NCBI GenBank assembly: GCA_027605045.1
Contig: JAQFWX010000029.1
Coordinates: forward strand, 186,001-250,000
Origin: Phallus indusiatus
Lineage: Eukaryota; Basidiomycota; Agaricomycetes; Phallales; Phallaceae
Length of the DNA: 64,000 nt
Reading direction: 5' to 3'
Shown here: in pieces, positions 12,132 through 23,500 of the stretch
How positions within the stretch are numbered: position 1 is the first letter of the stretch
How the letters are laid out: each line of letters opens with the position of its first letter
Made by a program: the position numbers and the translations under genes
Notes under the pieces: generated by a model
Seen by the model: only the letters and a program-made list of their open reading frames with translations
What the model was told of the DNA's origin: nothing
Database searches by the model: none

Positions 12132-13868
12132 TCAAAACCCTCTCACTGGACTCGAATCCACACTCGACACTCTGACTTCGACGATGTCCCGCAAGCGTTC
12201 AATCTCGGTGTCATAGTCCAAGTCCTGCAGGCAATCTCTGACACGCTCCGCCGATAACGAAGTTTTACAAGAAATGAGCACAGATCTGAACGGATGTCCA
12301 GCTTCTCCGCGGATTTCAGAACACACAGCGAGGGCTTGAGTGCAAGATGCGTCAAACTCGGTTGCGTCAGAGAGAACCAGTTCCAGCGTATGCAAAGAGG
12401 GACAAGGAAATGAGCGTGGTTGGGTAGTAGGATTGGAGTTGATAATTGATTCAAAGTTGGTACTGTTGACTAGTTCGGAGTCGGTTGTATTCTCGGATTC
12501 TTCAGCTTCAGATTCCGAGACTGCTTGAAGAAAACGTTGTAAAATATGACGTCTCGCGAGATCCGGAGGCAATAAACCTTCTTGAAGATACAAAAGAAAG
12601 AACAATCTCCCCAAAAAAATTCCACATTTGATACGCAAATATTGTACGTTTTTTAGCGACAACAGAAAATGTCTGAGTGGATTGAGGTCGATTGGAACGT
12701 CTTCCAGATATACGTGTGTAATATCCCATGTATTGAATTTTCCGAATAAATCCATGTGTGATGACGTAATCAACTTGGAATTGTGCAGCGATGTAAACAC
12801 TGCCTTTCTGCCAGAATGCAAAATGGATGTTGAAGATTCAGGGTCTGGCTCTTGTTCAAAAAAACTGAAGTCGTAATCTGAAGAGACCGAAATAGCTGAG
12901 AAACGTCGTTGCGAAAGTAAATGTATCAGGGATGTTGAGTGGTGATGGATCTCGGAGCAAGGACAGGCGCAGGTGATATCGAAGTCTATCTTGTCGACCG
13001 GAAACTCGAGGTGTGTCGAGATGAAATCGACGATTTCGATTGTGCATTTACCCCGAAGCGAGAGTTCTCGTAGATACGGCATGTGGATGCGACAGGTTGG
13101 AGGCAGCAAGCGGGCAGGCCTAGCTTCTGCCCAAATCAATTCCATGCTGAGATTTAGAACGCGAAGGCATGGTGAAGAACGGAGAACGAGGAGCAGCTTG
13201 TCATAGTCAATGTCCACCATAGAGATAAATTGAAGATGAATTGTTGATAGATTTTGGAATAGTGAGGCAGAGTTAATTTCCTCAAGGCCTGCAGAAATTG
13301 GGAGATGTACATGTTTGAGATTCGGCGAATTTTCGAGAAATAGGTTTTTGCTGAAAGTTTCTTGAAGTGCACTGAGCCATTCCTCGGTTTCAAATAAATT
13401 AGTTTCTTCACGACTCTCGAGTTCGAAATAGAGCGTTTGTAGCACAGGAGCAGGGTATTTTAGCAGGGACAAGATCGCGCCTGCCATATTCTCCGGGATC
13501 AGTATTTGGAGCTGTCGGACTCGATGCATCTCTTGTGTAACGCGAGGAAGTACGCTGATGAGGTCGACAAAATGATGCGGGAGGAACGGTTTGTCTCCCT
13601 TCTCGATAAACACGTTCAATGGCAGAGAACTAGATCGCGAAAGAGTCTTGAATAGTTCCACTGAGTTTACCTCGGTATATTTGACTCGGATGCTGGTCCA
13701 CATGCTCGGGTCGCGGATAAGTGTATTCCTCCACGAACGACAAACGCGCGTCGCCTTGATTGGGGGTAAACTTGTCTGGTCATCGAAGTCGAAGTCGACG
13801 TTGATTGAATGTCTATTTGAGAATTTGATGATTTTACTGAAAACTTCGTAGGGAACGCGATCAAGCAT
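12132..13868 (-). CDS. F-box protein, array paralogue F1
   Basis: A single uninterrupted exon of 578 aa. The F-box is at the extreme N-terminus (LDRVPYEVFSKIIKFSNR, then ATRVCRSWRNTLIRDPSMW, about residues 2-60). The rest is leucine-rich and likely forms irregular LRRs, for example NLKHVHLPIS, CLRVLNLSM and YLRELSLRGKCTIE. A Ser/Glu/Asp-rich linker lies near residues 450-480 (SESEAEESENTTDSE). Paralogues lie at 48725, 50874, 55613 and 63925. The expected role is substrate recognition in an SCF ubiquitin ligase; the target is unknown. The upstream region (14021-14080) matches the region before the copy at 63925, so these two may be each other's closest relatives. Confidence 0.85.
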   Translation of the reverse strand: MLDRVPYEVFSKIIKFSNRHSINVDFDFDDQTSLPPIKATRVCRSWRNTLIRDPSMWTSIRVKYTEVNSVELFKTLSRSSSLPLNVFIEKGDKPFLPHHFVDLISVLPRVTQEMHRVRQLQILIPENMAGAILSLLKYPAPVLQTLYFELESREETNLFETEEWLSALQETFSKNLFLENSPNLKHVHLPISAGLEEINSASLFQNLSTIHLQFISMVDIDYDKLLLVLRSSPCLRVLNLSMELIWAEARPARLLPPTCRIHMPYLRELSLRGKCTIEIVDFISTHLEFPVDKIDFDITCACPCSEIHHHSTSLIHLLSQRRFSAISVSSDYDFSFFEQEPDPESSTSILHSGRKAVFTSLHNSKLITSSHMDLFGKFNTWDITHVYLEDVPIDLNPLRHFLLSLKNVQYLRIKCGIFLGRLFFLLYLQEGLLPPDLARRHILQRFLQAVSESEAEESENTTDSELVNSTNFESIINSNPTTQPRSFPCPSLHTLELVLSDATEFDASCTQALAVCSEIRGEAGHPFRSVLISCKTSLSAERVRDCLQDLDYDTEIERLRDIVEVRVSSVDSSPVRGF

Positions 13869-14020
13869 GATCGGCCTGATTGTCGGTGGAGTTGGCGAAG
13901 CAAAAAGGGTTCTTGGGTATCCGAATTAAACGGCTGTTTGCAATGACGATGACGACGTCGAGATGCGAGCAAGTATTATGTGCAGTGATTCTTCGTTGCG
14001 ACCTCGTTTTCTGATTGGTC

Positions 14021-14080
14021 TTTTTCACGACCTGTCACGATATTACTCAGCGAGTCACGCGAGCTTTGAGCTCCGACGTT
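14021..14080 (-). promoter_or_regulatory. Conserved upstream block of F-box F1
   Basis: Read on the minus strand, this block (GTCGGAGCT, then CGACTCGCTGAGTAATATCGTGAC with one or two differences) is also found at 63797-63864 upstream of the fifth F-box copy, at a similar distance from the ATG. No TATA box is evident. Confidence 0.5.
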
Positions 14081-16666
14081 CCATGACCGCAATCCTCATC
14101 AGCACTTTTTACTTTTCTAAACTTGCCATGGTGATACCTTCAGACATGGCATTTTTGGCAAAACACTGATTAACACGGCCAAGAACACTCTTATCTCATA
14201 AATACTCTCCTAACAATCACCCTCCTCTACAAACCTGTGTCTGTTCTCCCGCTTGCCAGGTTGAGTTTGGAAACCGATGTGACGACAGCGACGGATATTT
14301 GGTATCAATCCTGAATTCTGAGATTTGGGATTAGGTTGGTCGAAATTTTGTGTGCCCGGAAACCACCGGAAAATAGCTTCGCATAATTCTCATCTGAGTC
14401 GTCTCAAAGGCGCCCTCCTTGCGACAGGTTTTGTTTGTACCATCAAACTAATGAGAGGGAGAATAGGGGATGGAAAATGGCAAGGAAATTAATTTTGATG
14501 GTCGTTGTTTAGTGTCATTGGAGCCAGGGCTAGCGAGTTGCAAAACCGTGGTTAATCGTTGACATGGACATTCCAGTTTTTCGCGGGTTGTCGTGGATGT
14601 ATCAGTAATAAAAACCACGGGAGAAGTTGGGATTTGGACGTTGTCTGGCGGGGCATTGGTCCTCGTTGTCTATCAACATAGATCAGCTGGATCATGCTCC
14701 GTCGTACTCACAAGGCTGGATTTGAAGAGAAACCAGGCGATATGGTTGTAGGAGGGCTGAAGCTTTTTTTTTTACGAGGTCATAAAGTTGGTTAAAAGGC
14801 ATAAGAATTGGGGACTGGAACGCATCGTTTGAATCGGGGGTAGATGTCTCGTTGCTGCTCAAAGCAGTTGGACAATTGGCTGGATGTTAGGGTTGAAGTT
14901 AGTGTGACAAGGGTGGTAAGGGATGAAGTGTTCATCAGCAATATGGACCGTTGTCTTTTTTATTCGTTGTGCTACCTGCAATACGTGAAGAGACATTCAT
15001 TCCCTGTGGCAGATATTACCCAGCTTTGCGCTTTTTCGCTCCCTGAATTAGATGGGACAGCAAGACGTGAAGATGGGGTTGTATCTTGCGCGCTAGGGGG
15101 CTTCACCCTTTGAACTAGCGGGAGTTTGGGGAGGCATCATGATGAGTCTTTGAACTGCTGTTATTTCTTTTTCATCTCTCCACGATAATAATATCGTGGG
15201 AATTAGAAGACATTTAACTTGGACCATAGGATATCCCAATATATGCAAATCTTCAGCCCCTTTCACGTGCTAAGAGGACCGTGAGTTGAAATGGTCGCCA
15301 AAAAGGTTTTATTCAAAAGCTGGGGTACTTCAACCATAGCTGACGAGATTTCATCTTATGAATTAGGTTTTAACTGGCAGTTGCTGTGAACTCAACCCCT
15401 CGGTAATTTCTTGGACGAGTACATTACTACATTTTGACAAGACACATCAAAGATATATATGCTCGTCATGGCTTGTTTAGGGGATTGATAGGACTCTAGC
15501 CATCCTCTCAAGTCAATTTTGGACGCAGAATCACAGCCGCCGTCGTTAGAGAGTTGCCCTGGCGTTGCTCAAGGATACTGGCGTTGCAGTACTCGAGCAA
15601 CAGCCTGAGTGCTCTGGTCATCAGCCACGTATACGTATGTACATAGTATGGCCATCGTCTCACCAACAAGGCACATTAGTAACGATGATAGGAGATGAAA
15701 TATAAAAGAAAGGGCCTGAGAAGAGCCCCAATTCAAGATGCCGAAGGAGAAGAACGGATTGTATCGTTTCCGACCGTAAGCGGGAGAAGCCAGACACCAT
15801 TTACATACATAACATAATTATGTTGTTGTCAATAGGGTTGTTCTTCACTTCTATATGTGAAATATATGACAGAGTTTCCCATCTCTTTCAATTTTTTTTC
15901 TTTCTGATTAAAAGCTGCTTCTTATTCACCCCAATTGGGATATGTCGGGGAAATAATCTGTGCGTTGCTCCTATTGTCCAATAATATCACTTTCTGTGAA
16001 CAATACGATAAGTGGCAAATTGGCCAAAGTTGGAGGTTCTTGTTCAAATAACAAGGAACGAAAATAATAAAAAATTAAGACTTATGCAGATGTATTGTCC
16101 AAAGGTAATTCTCTCGCCGAATTTAGAATAAGATTTGCGGAAAACTCAGGAAAATGTGAAGAAATGACTGACATCGGAACTGCAAATTCCTGCGCGTTTC
16201 GAGATTCTCGGATTTTAGTTTGACACGGCCACAGCATTCTTTAGTACCATCATGCCCATATCCCCTGAATTGACAGTCCTAGTTAGTACCCATGGGGCCA
16301 TGATCCGAAAGCGATCGAGGCTCTAGGAGGCTGAGCGATATGAACACAAGTAACATATGTCCACACATGGCTTTCACAATCCGTCATATTTGAGGCTGAA
16401 AGCCTTGGCTCCACCCGGAATTTTAAAAATGCGGTCATAATATTATGGAATCGACGATGATGCAGGTATGGGGAAGACAAGGATGATCAGGGTCGAGTGG
16501 GCGCACAAAAGAGAAAAGACTAAAATATTTGTCCTCAGAACAAAGACTCGTTTGTTGTCCTTCAAAGTTCAACTTGATTGCCCGGTACCCTCGGTGACGA
16601 TAGTTTTGTCCATAGCTTTGGCTGAATAAGCTGTACACGGAAGCAAAAATTTCCGTTTGATGATGA
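14081..16666. other. Gene-poor intergenic region, 2.6 kb
   Basis: Open frames here (14844-15113 +, 16283-16638 -) have no recognisable content. At 15697 a TATAAAA precedes an ATG at 15738 and a GTAAGC donor, which could be the 5' end of a small or dead gene; it soon meets stops. Repeat copy B lies at 15440-15640. Confidence 0.4.
15440..15640. repeat. Diverged repeat, copy B
   Basis: The partner of 11812-12000: ACATCAAAGATATATATGC, then GTTAGAGAGTTGCCCTGG, then GCAGTACTCGAGC. Similarity is patchy over about 190 bp with indels. There is no terminal repeat or poly(A). Confidence 0.5.
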
Positions 16667-16673
16667 TATAAAA
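16667..16673 (+). promoter_or_regulatory. TATA box of the gene at 16832
   Basis: GATATAAAAAG lies about 160 bp before the ATG, followed by a pyrimidine-rich leader. Confidence 0.5.
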
Positions 16674-16831
16674 AGAGGCTTTCAGTGTGAAGCCCAGAAT
16701 CACCTCTTTCACGAACCTCTGCCTTTTTTGTGGGCCTTTATACCCCGACGACCTCTTGACGAATTTATTCCGATTAATTTTCTCATTTATTTTACGTCAC
16801 CTTTGTACGCGTTTATTTTTTCAAGAGACAC

Positions 16832-18372
16832 ATGGCCCCGACACCTTCCAATGAAGAGAAGTTCGAGAAGAGCATAGAATTTTTACAGGAGACGATCCAA
16901 AAGTTGTACGAGAATGGAGAAACGTCCAGTGAGATCAAGAGGAACATGGAAGAACGGATAGATAGGTATAGACTTTCTTCTTTTTACGCGTTCGCGTCTT
17001 AACCGATACGTTTCTGTAAAACCCTAGTATCGTTTCCGAGGTGACGATGGATCTTACACAGCTTCCCGCGGGTAGTCATTCTGGTACTTACGGAATCGGT
17101 GTTGGTATGATAAAGAGTACTTATGATTTATTTATTGTAAGTCTCCGATTATCGATTATCTCTCATGTCGCTTACGATCATAATCAATCTCGCAGACACA
17201 TTCAAAGGCGTGGAAAGCTGGCAACGCTGGTTCGTACCGTAATACAACATCTATACTTGCAAAACACCCAAACTTATTCAACCTATTTCTTTTATTTGTT
17301 GGCAGCTGCATCTGCCGCTCAAGTATGTCTAAACAAAACCGTGTCAGCCCGTGGAAAATTGCCCCTAACAAAACTCCTGACAGGATAGAGGCACGTTCTT
17401 ACGCTCTGGGTCAACAACGCCAAGAGGCTCCACGATCTCAAGAGAACCCACAGGTGAGGATACAGTTCACAAAAGATTGTTATTTTTCTAATTTGTGCGA
17501 CGCGAACAAAAGTCGCCGGCTACTACACAGAGTCGTCTACCAAGCCTAACCAACGGACGTTTCACCGCTTTGACACGCGCACACCATCTCGACCTGCGTC
17601 AGTCTTGCTTTTTTTTCTTGCCACCTTGCCAGTTCACAAAGTGACGCAAAAATTCCATTTTAAACAATTACTAATGATTGTTTCTATTCAGGTCACGAGC
17701 GGGAATAAGCGATCTGGATGACTCACCTAGTCGATCTGGAAGGCAGCCTGCCAAGCTTCCGCCACAAAGGCTTACCCCTCGTTCCAAGGCAGAAAACCAT
17801 ACGCGAACGTTATGGGATGAATGGTCGGTAAAATTTTCTTAGTTGCTGTTATAACTCCTTTTGCTGACATTTTGTTGAAAAGGGCTGAGGCAGAAGCCGC
17901 AGAAACTAAAAAATGGGGCGAAGATTTAAAGTAAGCCTTCAGCTAATTTATGATATAAGTCACCCCTCAAAACGGGTTATTAGTCGTCTAAATCCTGATA
18001 ATTATGACAACATGAACATGCAGTACGTCCCACCAAAAATTTTCTACCAAGTGTGTTTCCATTCATTGTTTTCTTTTTAGCTATCCACCACCACCGCCAC
18101 CCGAATCTTATGACCACAAATATGCTAATGTACCCCCTAATTATTACTCCCCCCGTCCTCGTCATGCACAACATGTACAGTATATGATGCCATCCAACGT
18201 AAACCCAATGGAAAGACCTAGATATATGACAAATGCTGCTAATTTTAGAACTGGTCGGACGTGCGTAATACCATCCTTTGTTTCACCTTCATAACCATAA
18301 TCAAACATGTTTTCGTGATATAGACCCCCCGATCGTCCACGTAGAGTGCAACCGGAATATACCCGTTACTAG
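16832..18372 (+). CDS. Hypothetical proline-rich, low-complexity protein
   Basis: A multi-exon gene. Exon 1 (16832-16965) encodes a charged helix, with EEKFEKSIEFLQETIQKLYE followed by MEERID. Exon 2 (17028-17136) gives IVSEVTMDLTQLPAGSHSGT, and exon 3 starts at 17196. Later exons give a Ser/Arg/Pro-rich segment (near 17.7 kb), AEAEAAETKKWGEDL (near 17.9 kb) and a Tyr/Pro/Arg-rich C-terminus beginning YPPPPPPESYDHKY (near 18.1 kb), ending RRVQPEYTRY before the TAG at 18370-18372. The first three exons keep phase; the later splice sites are provisional, and a stretch near 17.3 kb may hide another intron. I recognise no domain. The tail suggests a disordered protein. Confidence 0.55.
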
Positions 18373-19043
18373 ATCCATAATTCTCTCGCAGAGTGCAAGT
18401 GCAAGTGTGTTATGACTCACTGAAGAGAGAGCAAACACACAAAGACAAAAAATCAAAATTCTTCTCCTTTTTTTTTCGTTTCTTCATTCAACATGATGAT
18501 CTTGATACCCCCCAGGAAGACGTTTCAGCCTCGGTGCGCCGTGGTATGTTATGTTATGTATGTGATGGAATTGAAATATTAATACTTGCATTTTCGGTTA
18601 TTATATTATAATTTTTATAAATTGTTGCCAATTTGATGTTATGAAATATTAATGTTGAACTTTATTTTCGTGTTTTAGAGGATTAGACTTTATTATTTAG
18701 AGCATTTTTGTGATGGACCATTTTATATGACATGTCGTTATAATAGACAGCTGAGTGAAGTGTGCATGTGAAATGGCTGAGCTAGCGTCTAAAAGTACAC
18801 CTAAATGTTCTTGGCGTATTTGACCATCTTTCTAATTTGAATCGAAATCACACACGTGGAATGCTTGCCCGAATCCGAGTGGATACATCTTTGTATGTAT
18901 GTCGAACACCTGCTCAAGTTCACAATAGCCACCCTGTGTTGTTGTTTCTCTATTCTGGTGCCATAAACACTAAGAACTTCTTAAACAGGATTTCTAACAG
19001 CATTCAAACACCCAACTTACCACGACACGACCCAAACCGATCC
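18373..19043. other. Intergenic between converging genes
   Basis: Holds the 3' region of the hypothetical gene, which is AT-rich after 18.6 kb, and the 3' flank of GPN2. The open frame at 18837-19280 is antisense to the GPN2 end and shows no domain. Confidence 0.4.
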
Positions 19044-20337
19044 TCACAACCGCTCTCTAATCCGAATCTTCTGCTCAAAACCCCTCCCATCTTTCGCACT
19101 CTCAGTAGTGCTTTCCTTTTTTGCTTCCTTCTCTTTCTGAGCAGCTACCATCTCCCCTTCTTTTCGCCACTGCCATCTCTCAAAAGCATCATACTCATCA
19201 CGCGCATCAACCCATCGCTCTTGCACATCTCGAGCATTACTGTAAAAATCTTTCATGGGACCGCTAGCGCTCGAGAATAACGAATACATGTTCGGTCTTT
19301 CGGATGAAGATGAAGAAGCGTTTGGAGGGTTGACGGTGCCTTCCGGAGCGGGTGCGTTGCTTGGGGGTACGTACACTGCGCCTGTTGCTTTATCGATGAC
19401 TCGGGAGAGATGAAGCATCGAGTCTTTATCCTGAATGTGGAGGTAAGAAGTCTATAAAATTCTTTATGCTAATGGAAGACAAACCTCGACGGCTAGTGTT
19501 TCGAAACCGACCAAGGAATAGTCTTCGATTAATGAACAGATCGCCATGTTTAAAGCGGCGTATCGAGGTGAATGAGTGTTTAACAGGTTTTGGAGGTATG
19601 ACAAGTCTTGAACTTCGGTATAGAAATCTAAGTTGAATGCTTGACGCGACCAGACGTTCAGAAGGGGACGAAGACGCAAGTGGGGAAAGAAAGCTCACCC
19701 AGGTCTCCGTACTGTCCTAGAAGATCAATCTTGGACAATACATTGATATGCGGAAGTGCAAGTTGTAGCATCGTTCGGAGCGAGAGGAGCAACGCCGATA
19801 CATAATTCCCAACATCCGTAACATTATGAGCATCACAAAGATGAACCGAAGCTAACTGAAACAGAAAAGCTCCACAAGCAATTCATATTCTGATTTGAAA
19901 ATCTAAATAAAAGCTGTTTTAAGACGCACTCGGTATCCCATTTTGGTTGTTAATAAATCCACTATCCGTTTCACACTCGGATGATTCGTCCACAGCTCGA
20001 CCTGTCCCGGGAAATCAAAAACGACATACATCTCCTTCTCCTTATCTGACTGCAGCTGGTTCAGTTCTTCCTCAAGCCAATCGAAATTAGCCTCCAGATA
20101 CTCCATGCAATACAACATAGCACCATTCGGACCGAGCTTGTACGTCTCCATAACTTCAGATAGCGTAATGAGTGATGAAATAGAGATGGAACATGGATAC
20201 AGAATGTTGTCGTTAGCAGGGTCCAAGTTTACAACGGCTATAGGCCTTTTGAGAGCTGAGAATAGCTGATGTTTTCCATATGCATATGTGGTCTTTCCGC
20301 TCCCTGGAGGACCGACGACAATCTCGCCAAAGGGCAT
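19044..20337 (-). CDS. GPN2: GPN-loop GTPase 2 (Gpn2)
   Basis: Exon 1 (20337 to about 19914) opens MPFGEIVVGPPGSGKTTYA with a P-loop (GPPGSGKTT, residues 9-17) and has NLDPAND, the signature GPN tripeptide in YKLGPNGAML, and the G3-like FDFPGQVELW. A second exon near 19.85-19.70 kb carries NVLSKIDLLGQYG (the base-recognition KxD), and a third near 19.63-19.48 kb has YLQNLLNTHSPRYAALN. The last exon (to 19044) has a charged coiled-coil-like C-terminus (RWQWRKEGEMVAAQKEKEAKK). The GPN family acts in cytoplasmic assembly and nuclear import of RNA polymerase II and III. Start and stop fit the family. The gene lies 211 bp downstream of SEC31 on the same strand. Confidence 0.92.
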
Positions 20338-20548
20338 GGCTCCTGCTTAGCCAATAATTTGTGACACAGTCACGCAGATACCAGTGTAACGTTCTTTGAG
20401 TGAGTGGGATAAACTGGATAAATATATTTGGTATAGAAAAAAAAAGGAAAACCAGAAAAGTCAGATTTTAGAATACTAAGTAAAGCATTAAAGCTTTATT
20501 TTCATAAACTTTGTGATGAAAAACGAACACCACCCCATCTTCTCTTCT

Positions 20549-23500
20549 TTATAACCGAATGATCAGTTGCTTCACCCCGGCCATCCACATACCAATATCG
20601 TCAGTGACAGAACCTTGAGTGAGCAACTCAACATGGATAGCCATCGCTGCATCTCTATTTCGTGCTATCATTGCTATAACCAATTTTCTCAGCCATCGGA
20701 ACTGGTTTCAGCTTTGCGAGTTTTACGTACCATTTATCAGTGTTTTCAACTGCTCCACGACGGACGGCGATAACGTTTCACAGTTGAGAGCATCGAATAA
20801 AGTATTAAGTCTACGTTCAGTATCGTCCGCCAATCGTTTTTGTGCAGGCTTTAAAAAGGATAGAATGAATAAGCGAAGAAAAAAAGAGTTTGAATTTGAA
20901 GTTGGGGCTTACAGGTGTCATTTGTTTCATGCGTGTCATTTCTGCTGACAAGAAATCGAATATGGGTCTTGTGGCGCCTGGAATATGACTACGATCACCA
21001 GGAGCTGTCATAATAAGTTCAGTACACCCATAAAATACACACGAAAAAAGAGCGAGATACGTACGATACTTTGGACCTTGAGGAACAGCTTTAGGTGGAG
21101 GTGCAGGCGGTGGCGCGCCAGCTTGAGGTCCTGGTGGTCCTGGAGGTCCAGAAGGAGGCGGCGGTCCTTGCATCCCAGTTGCTGTAGGAGGTCCAGGTCT
21201 ACTTATACCACCCGGCGGAGGCGCATACGGTCCAGACGGAGGTGGAGGTTGGTGATGTTGCTGCTGCTGTTGCATTCCAGGAGCTCCAGGCGCACCGACT
21301 GGTCGTCCGTCCAACTGCTGCTGATGCTGTTGATGATGGTGATGAGACGGCGGAGGCGTTGCTCGAGCGGGTGGAGCATACGCGAGATTCTGCATTTGAG
21401 GCGGAGGTGGAGTTCCACGGCCCATCCCCATTCCCATGCCTAATCCGGGTGCAGCTGCCGCTGGAGGAGGCGGGCGAGCAGCGAATTGAGGTGTACCTGA
21501 TATGGGTCTAGAAGGTGGACCTCCTTGTGGAGGAGACAAGGCACGAGCATGAGGAGGAAGAGCGTATTGACCTGATCCTCCCGAACCTGGTCTTCCTGGC
21601 GGAGCGAACTGCCCTTGAGAAGGGTGTTGCGGATGTCCTGACAGCCCGCTTTGACCTGGACCTGGAGGAACGCTCGGTCCACGTGGAGGAGGAGGCGGCA
21701 TCACACCACGCTGAGGTGTCGATGCTCCCGCTCTAGGAGGCGGAGGTAACGGTTGAGCCTGCGCATTCGGTCCATACGGACTAATAGGCGTCGCTGGACC
21801 AGCAGTCGGAGCTGAATTGGGGAACGGCGCCGTCAAAGGACCAACTTTGTTCGAGGATTGACTGGGCGTGCTGCGTCGTTCGCTCGGAATCCTAGGCGCA
21901 TCGTTCCATCCTCCGTTTTCTCTTTTAATACGTTGAGGTGGCGGTGGAAGCGCTGTTGAGCCTGGTCCGCTTACAACTGGTGGTGCTAGCGGAGATACCG
22001 TCTGAGCTGCAGGTGCGGGTTGGGTGTATGTCGCGGCCGAGGGTACATATGCATTAGAACCTGCACCACCGCCTGCACCATAAGCGCCGTATGATTGTGA
22101 TTGGTACGTCGGTGCGTTTTGGTTGACATAGGGATTCGGTGCTGGAGCCACAGAAGAACGTGCAGCAACAGGAGGATTGTACGATCCGTAAGTATTAGTC
22201 GACACAGATGGTTGAATTGGCTGTTGCTGGTGTTGCTGTTGGTGCTGCTGCTGTTGTTGGGGTGCATAAACTGATCCATAGGTTGTCGTGCCGTAGGCTT
22301 GACTTTGACCATAGGTCGTAGTTGTAGCGACGGATGGTGCAGGAACAGTATTAACCTTTGGAGTCGGAGCGTCGTATTTCCCAGCAGCTTTTAGTAGTCT
22401 CTTTCTAGCCACATCGAACTCCATACCGGGTAAACCTGTATAATCGACCGGAGTATATTCCAGGTACTTGACAGCTTCGTTAACAAGCCCTTGAGAAGCG
22501 AGAAGATCTGCGTATTCGATATAACGATCGTATAGAGAAGCCAATTTGTATGTTTTAGCTGCAGCTTCGCTTGAAGATTGATTAAGATCTGCATCGGTAT
22601 ATTGTGTTGCGGCACGGAACACAGTGACCTTCTCAATGAACGTTTGAAGAGCTTGCGCATGAACGGTGTAGCGAGATGCTTTCGCAGAAAGCACGTCCTC
22701 CCGATGCTGAAGATCCTCCTCCTCTTGACACATCTCTTCCACCCAGATATTGACCACCTTCTCAAGCTTTTGAGCCGCCAAATAGCAAAGCGTCGCATGT
22801 CTTTTGAATTCCTTGGCTTTCACATCAGGATCATCAACGAGCTCCGAAACTTTGACGAGATTGCCTTGGAACTCCAAACGTTGTCCAAGTTGTTCCATCA
22901 ACAACGAGAACTCCTCTTTCTTGGCAAATGTACACAAGACGACATAGATCTCCTTCCATTCTCGCAAATCGGCGTTTTGAACGATATCATCCAAATCATC
23001 CGAAACAATCGATTGGAATAGTCGAAGATAAGGAAGTGACGCGGTTTGTCGTTCAAAGTAAGCCTTTTGAGTCTTCTGTAACAACGCTTCGCCTCCTTTT
23101 ACAGCCAAAAGTATAGCATCGGCAAAACGATCCGACGATATACACAGCGATACTGCAGATTCAAAGTCTCCTAATACTAGTGCTTTTGTCAGAAGCTGAT
23201 CTAATTCCGACGTTTCCGCAGGATAAATTGAGAAATTGTTGTTCTTCAGCGTTTCAGAGGCAACGGAGGAAGGTCCTGATCCAATGGTAGCAGCAACGGA
23301 AGAGTCTTGGGTATAATTGGTGTGTGGAACTAAGAGATGAGAAGGAATAGCACTTGGTATGGGGCCCATAGTGCTGAAGAATTCGGCGGCTGCTTCAGCT
23401 TGCGGTGTTCCAGCGATGAGATCATCAGCGAATAGACTATGTTCGGTGGTAGTGGACTCAATATCGGCTGCTTTTGTTCCGTCGGAAGTCGCGCTCGTGC

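Noticed and set aside
21000..21450. Arg/Ser-rich plus-strand frame inside SEC31
   Set aside because: It is the antisense shadow of the proline/glutamine-rich segment of Sec31; codon bias, not a gene.
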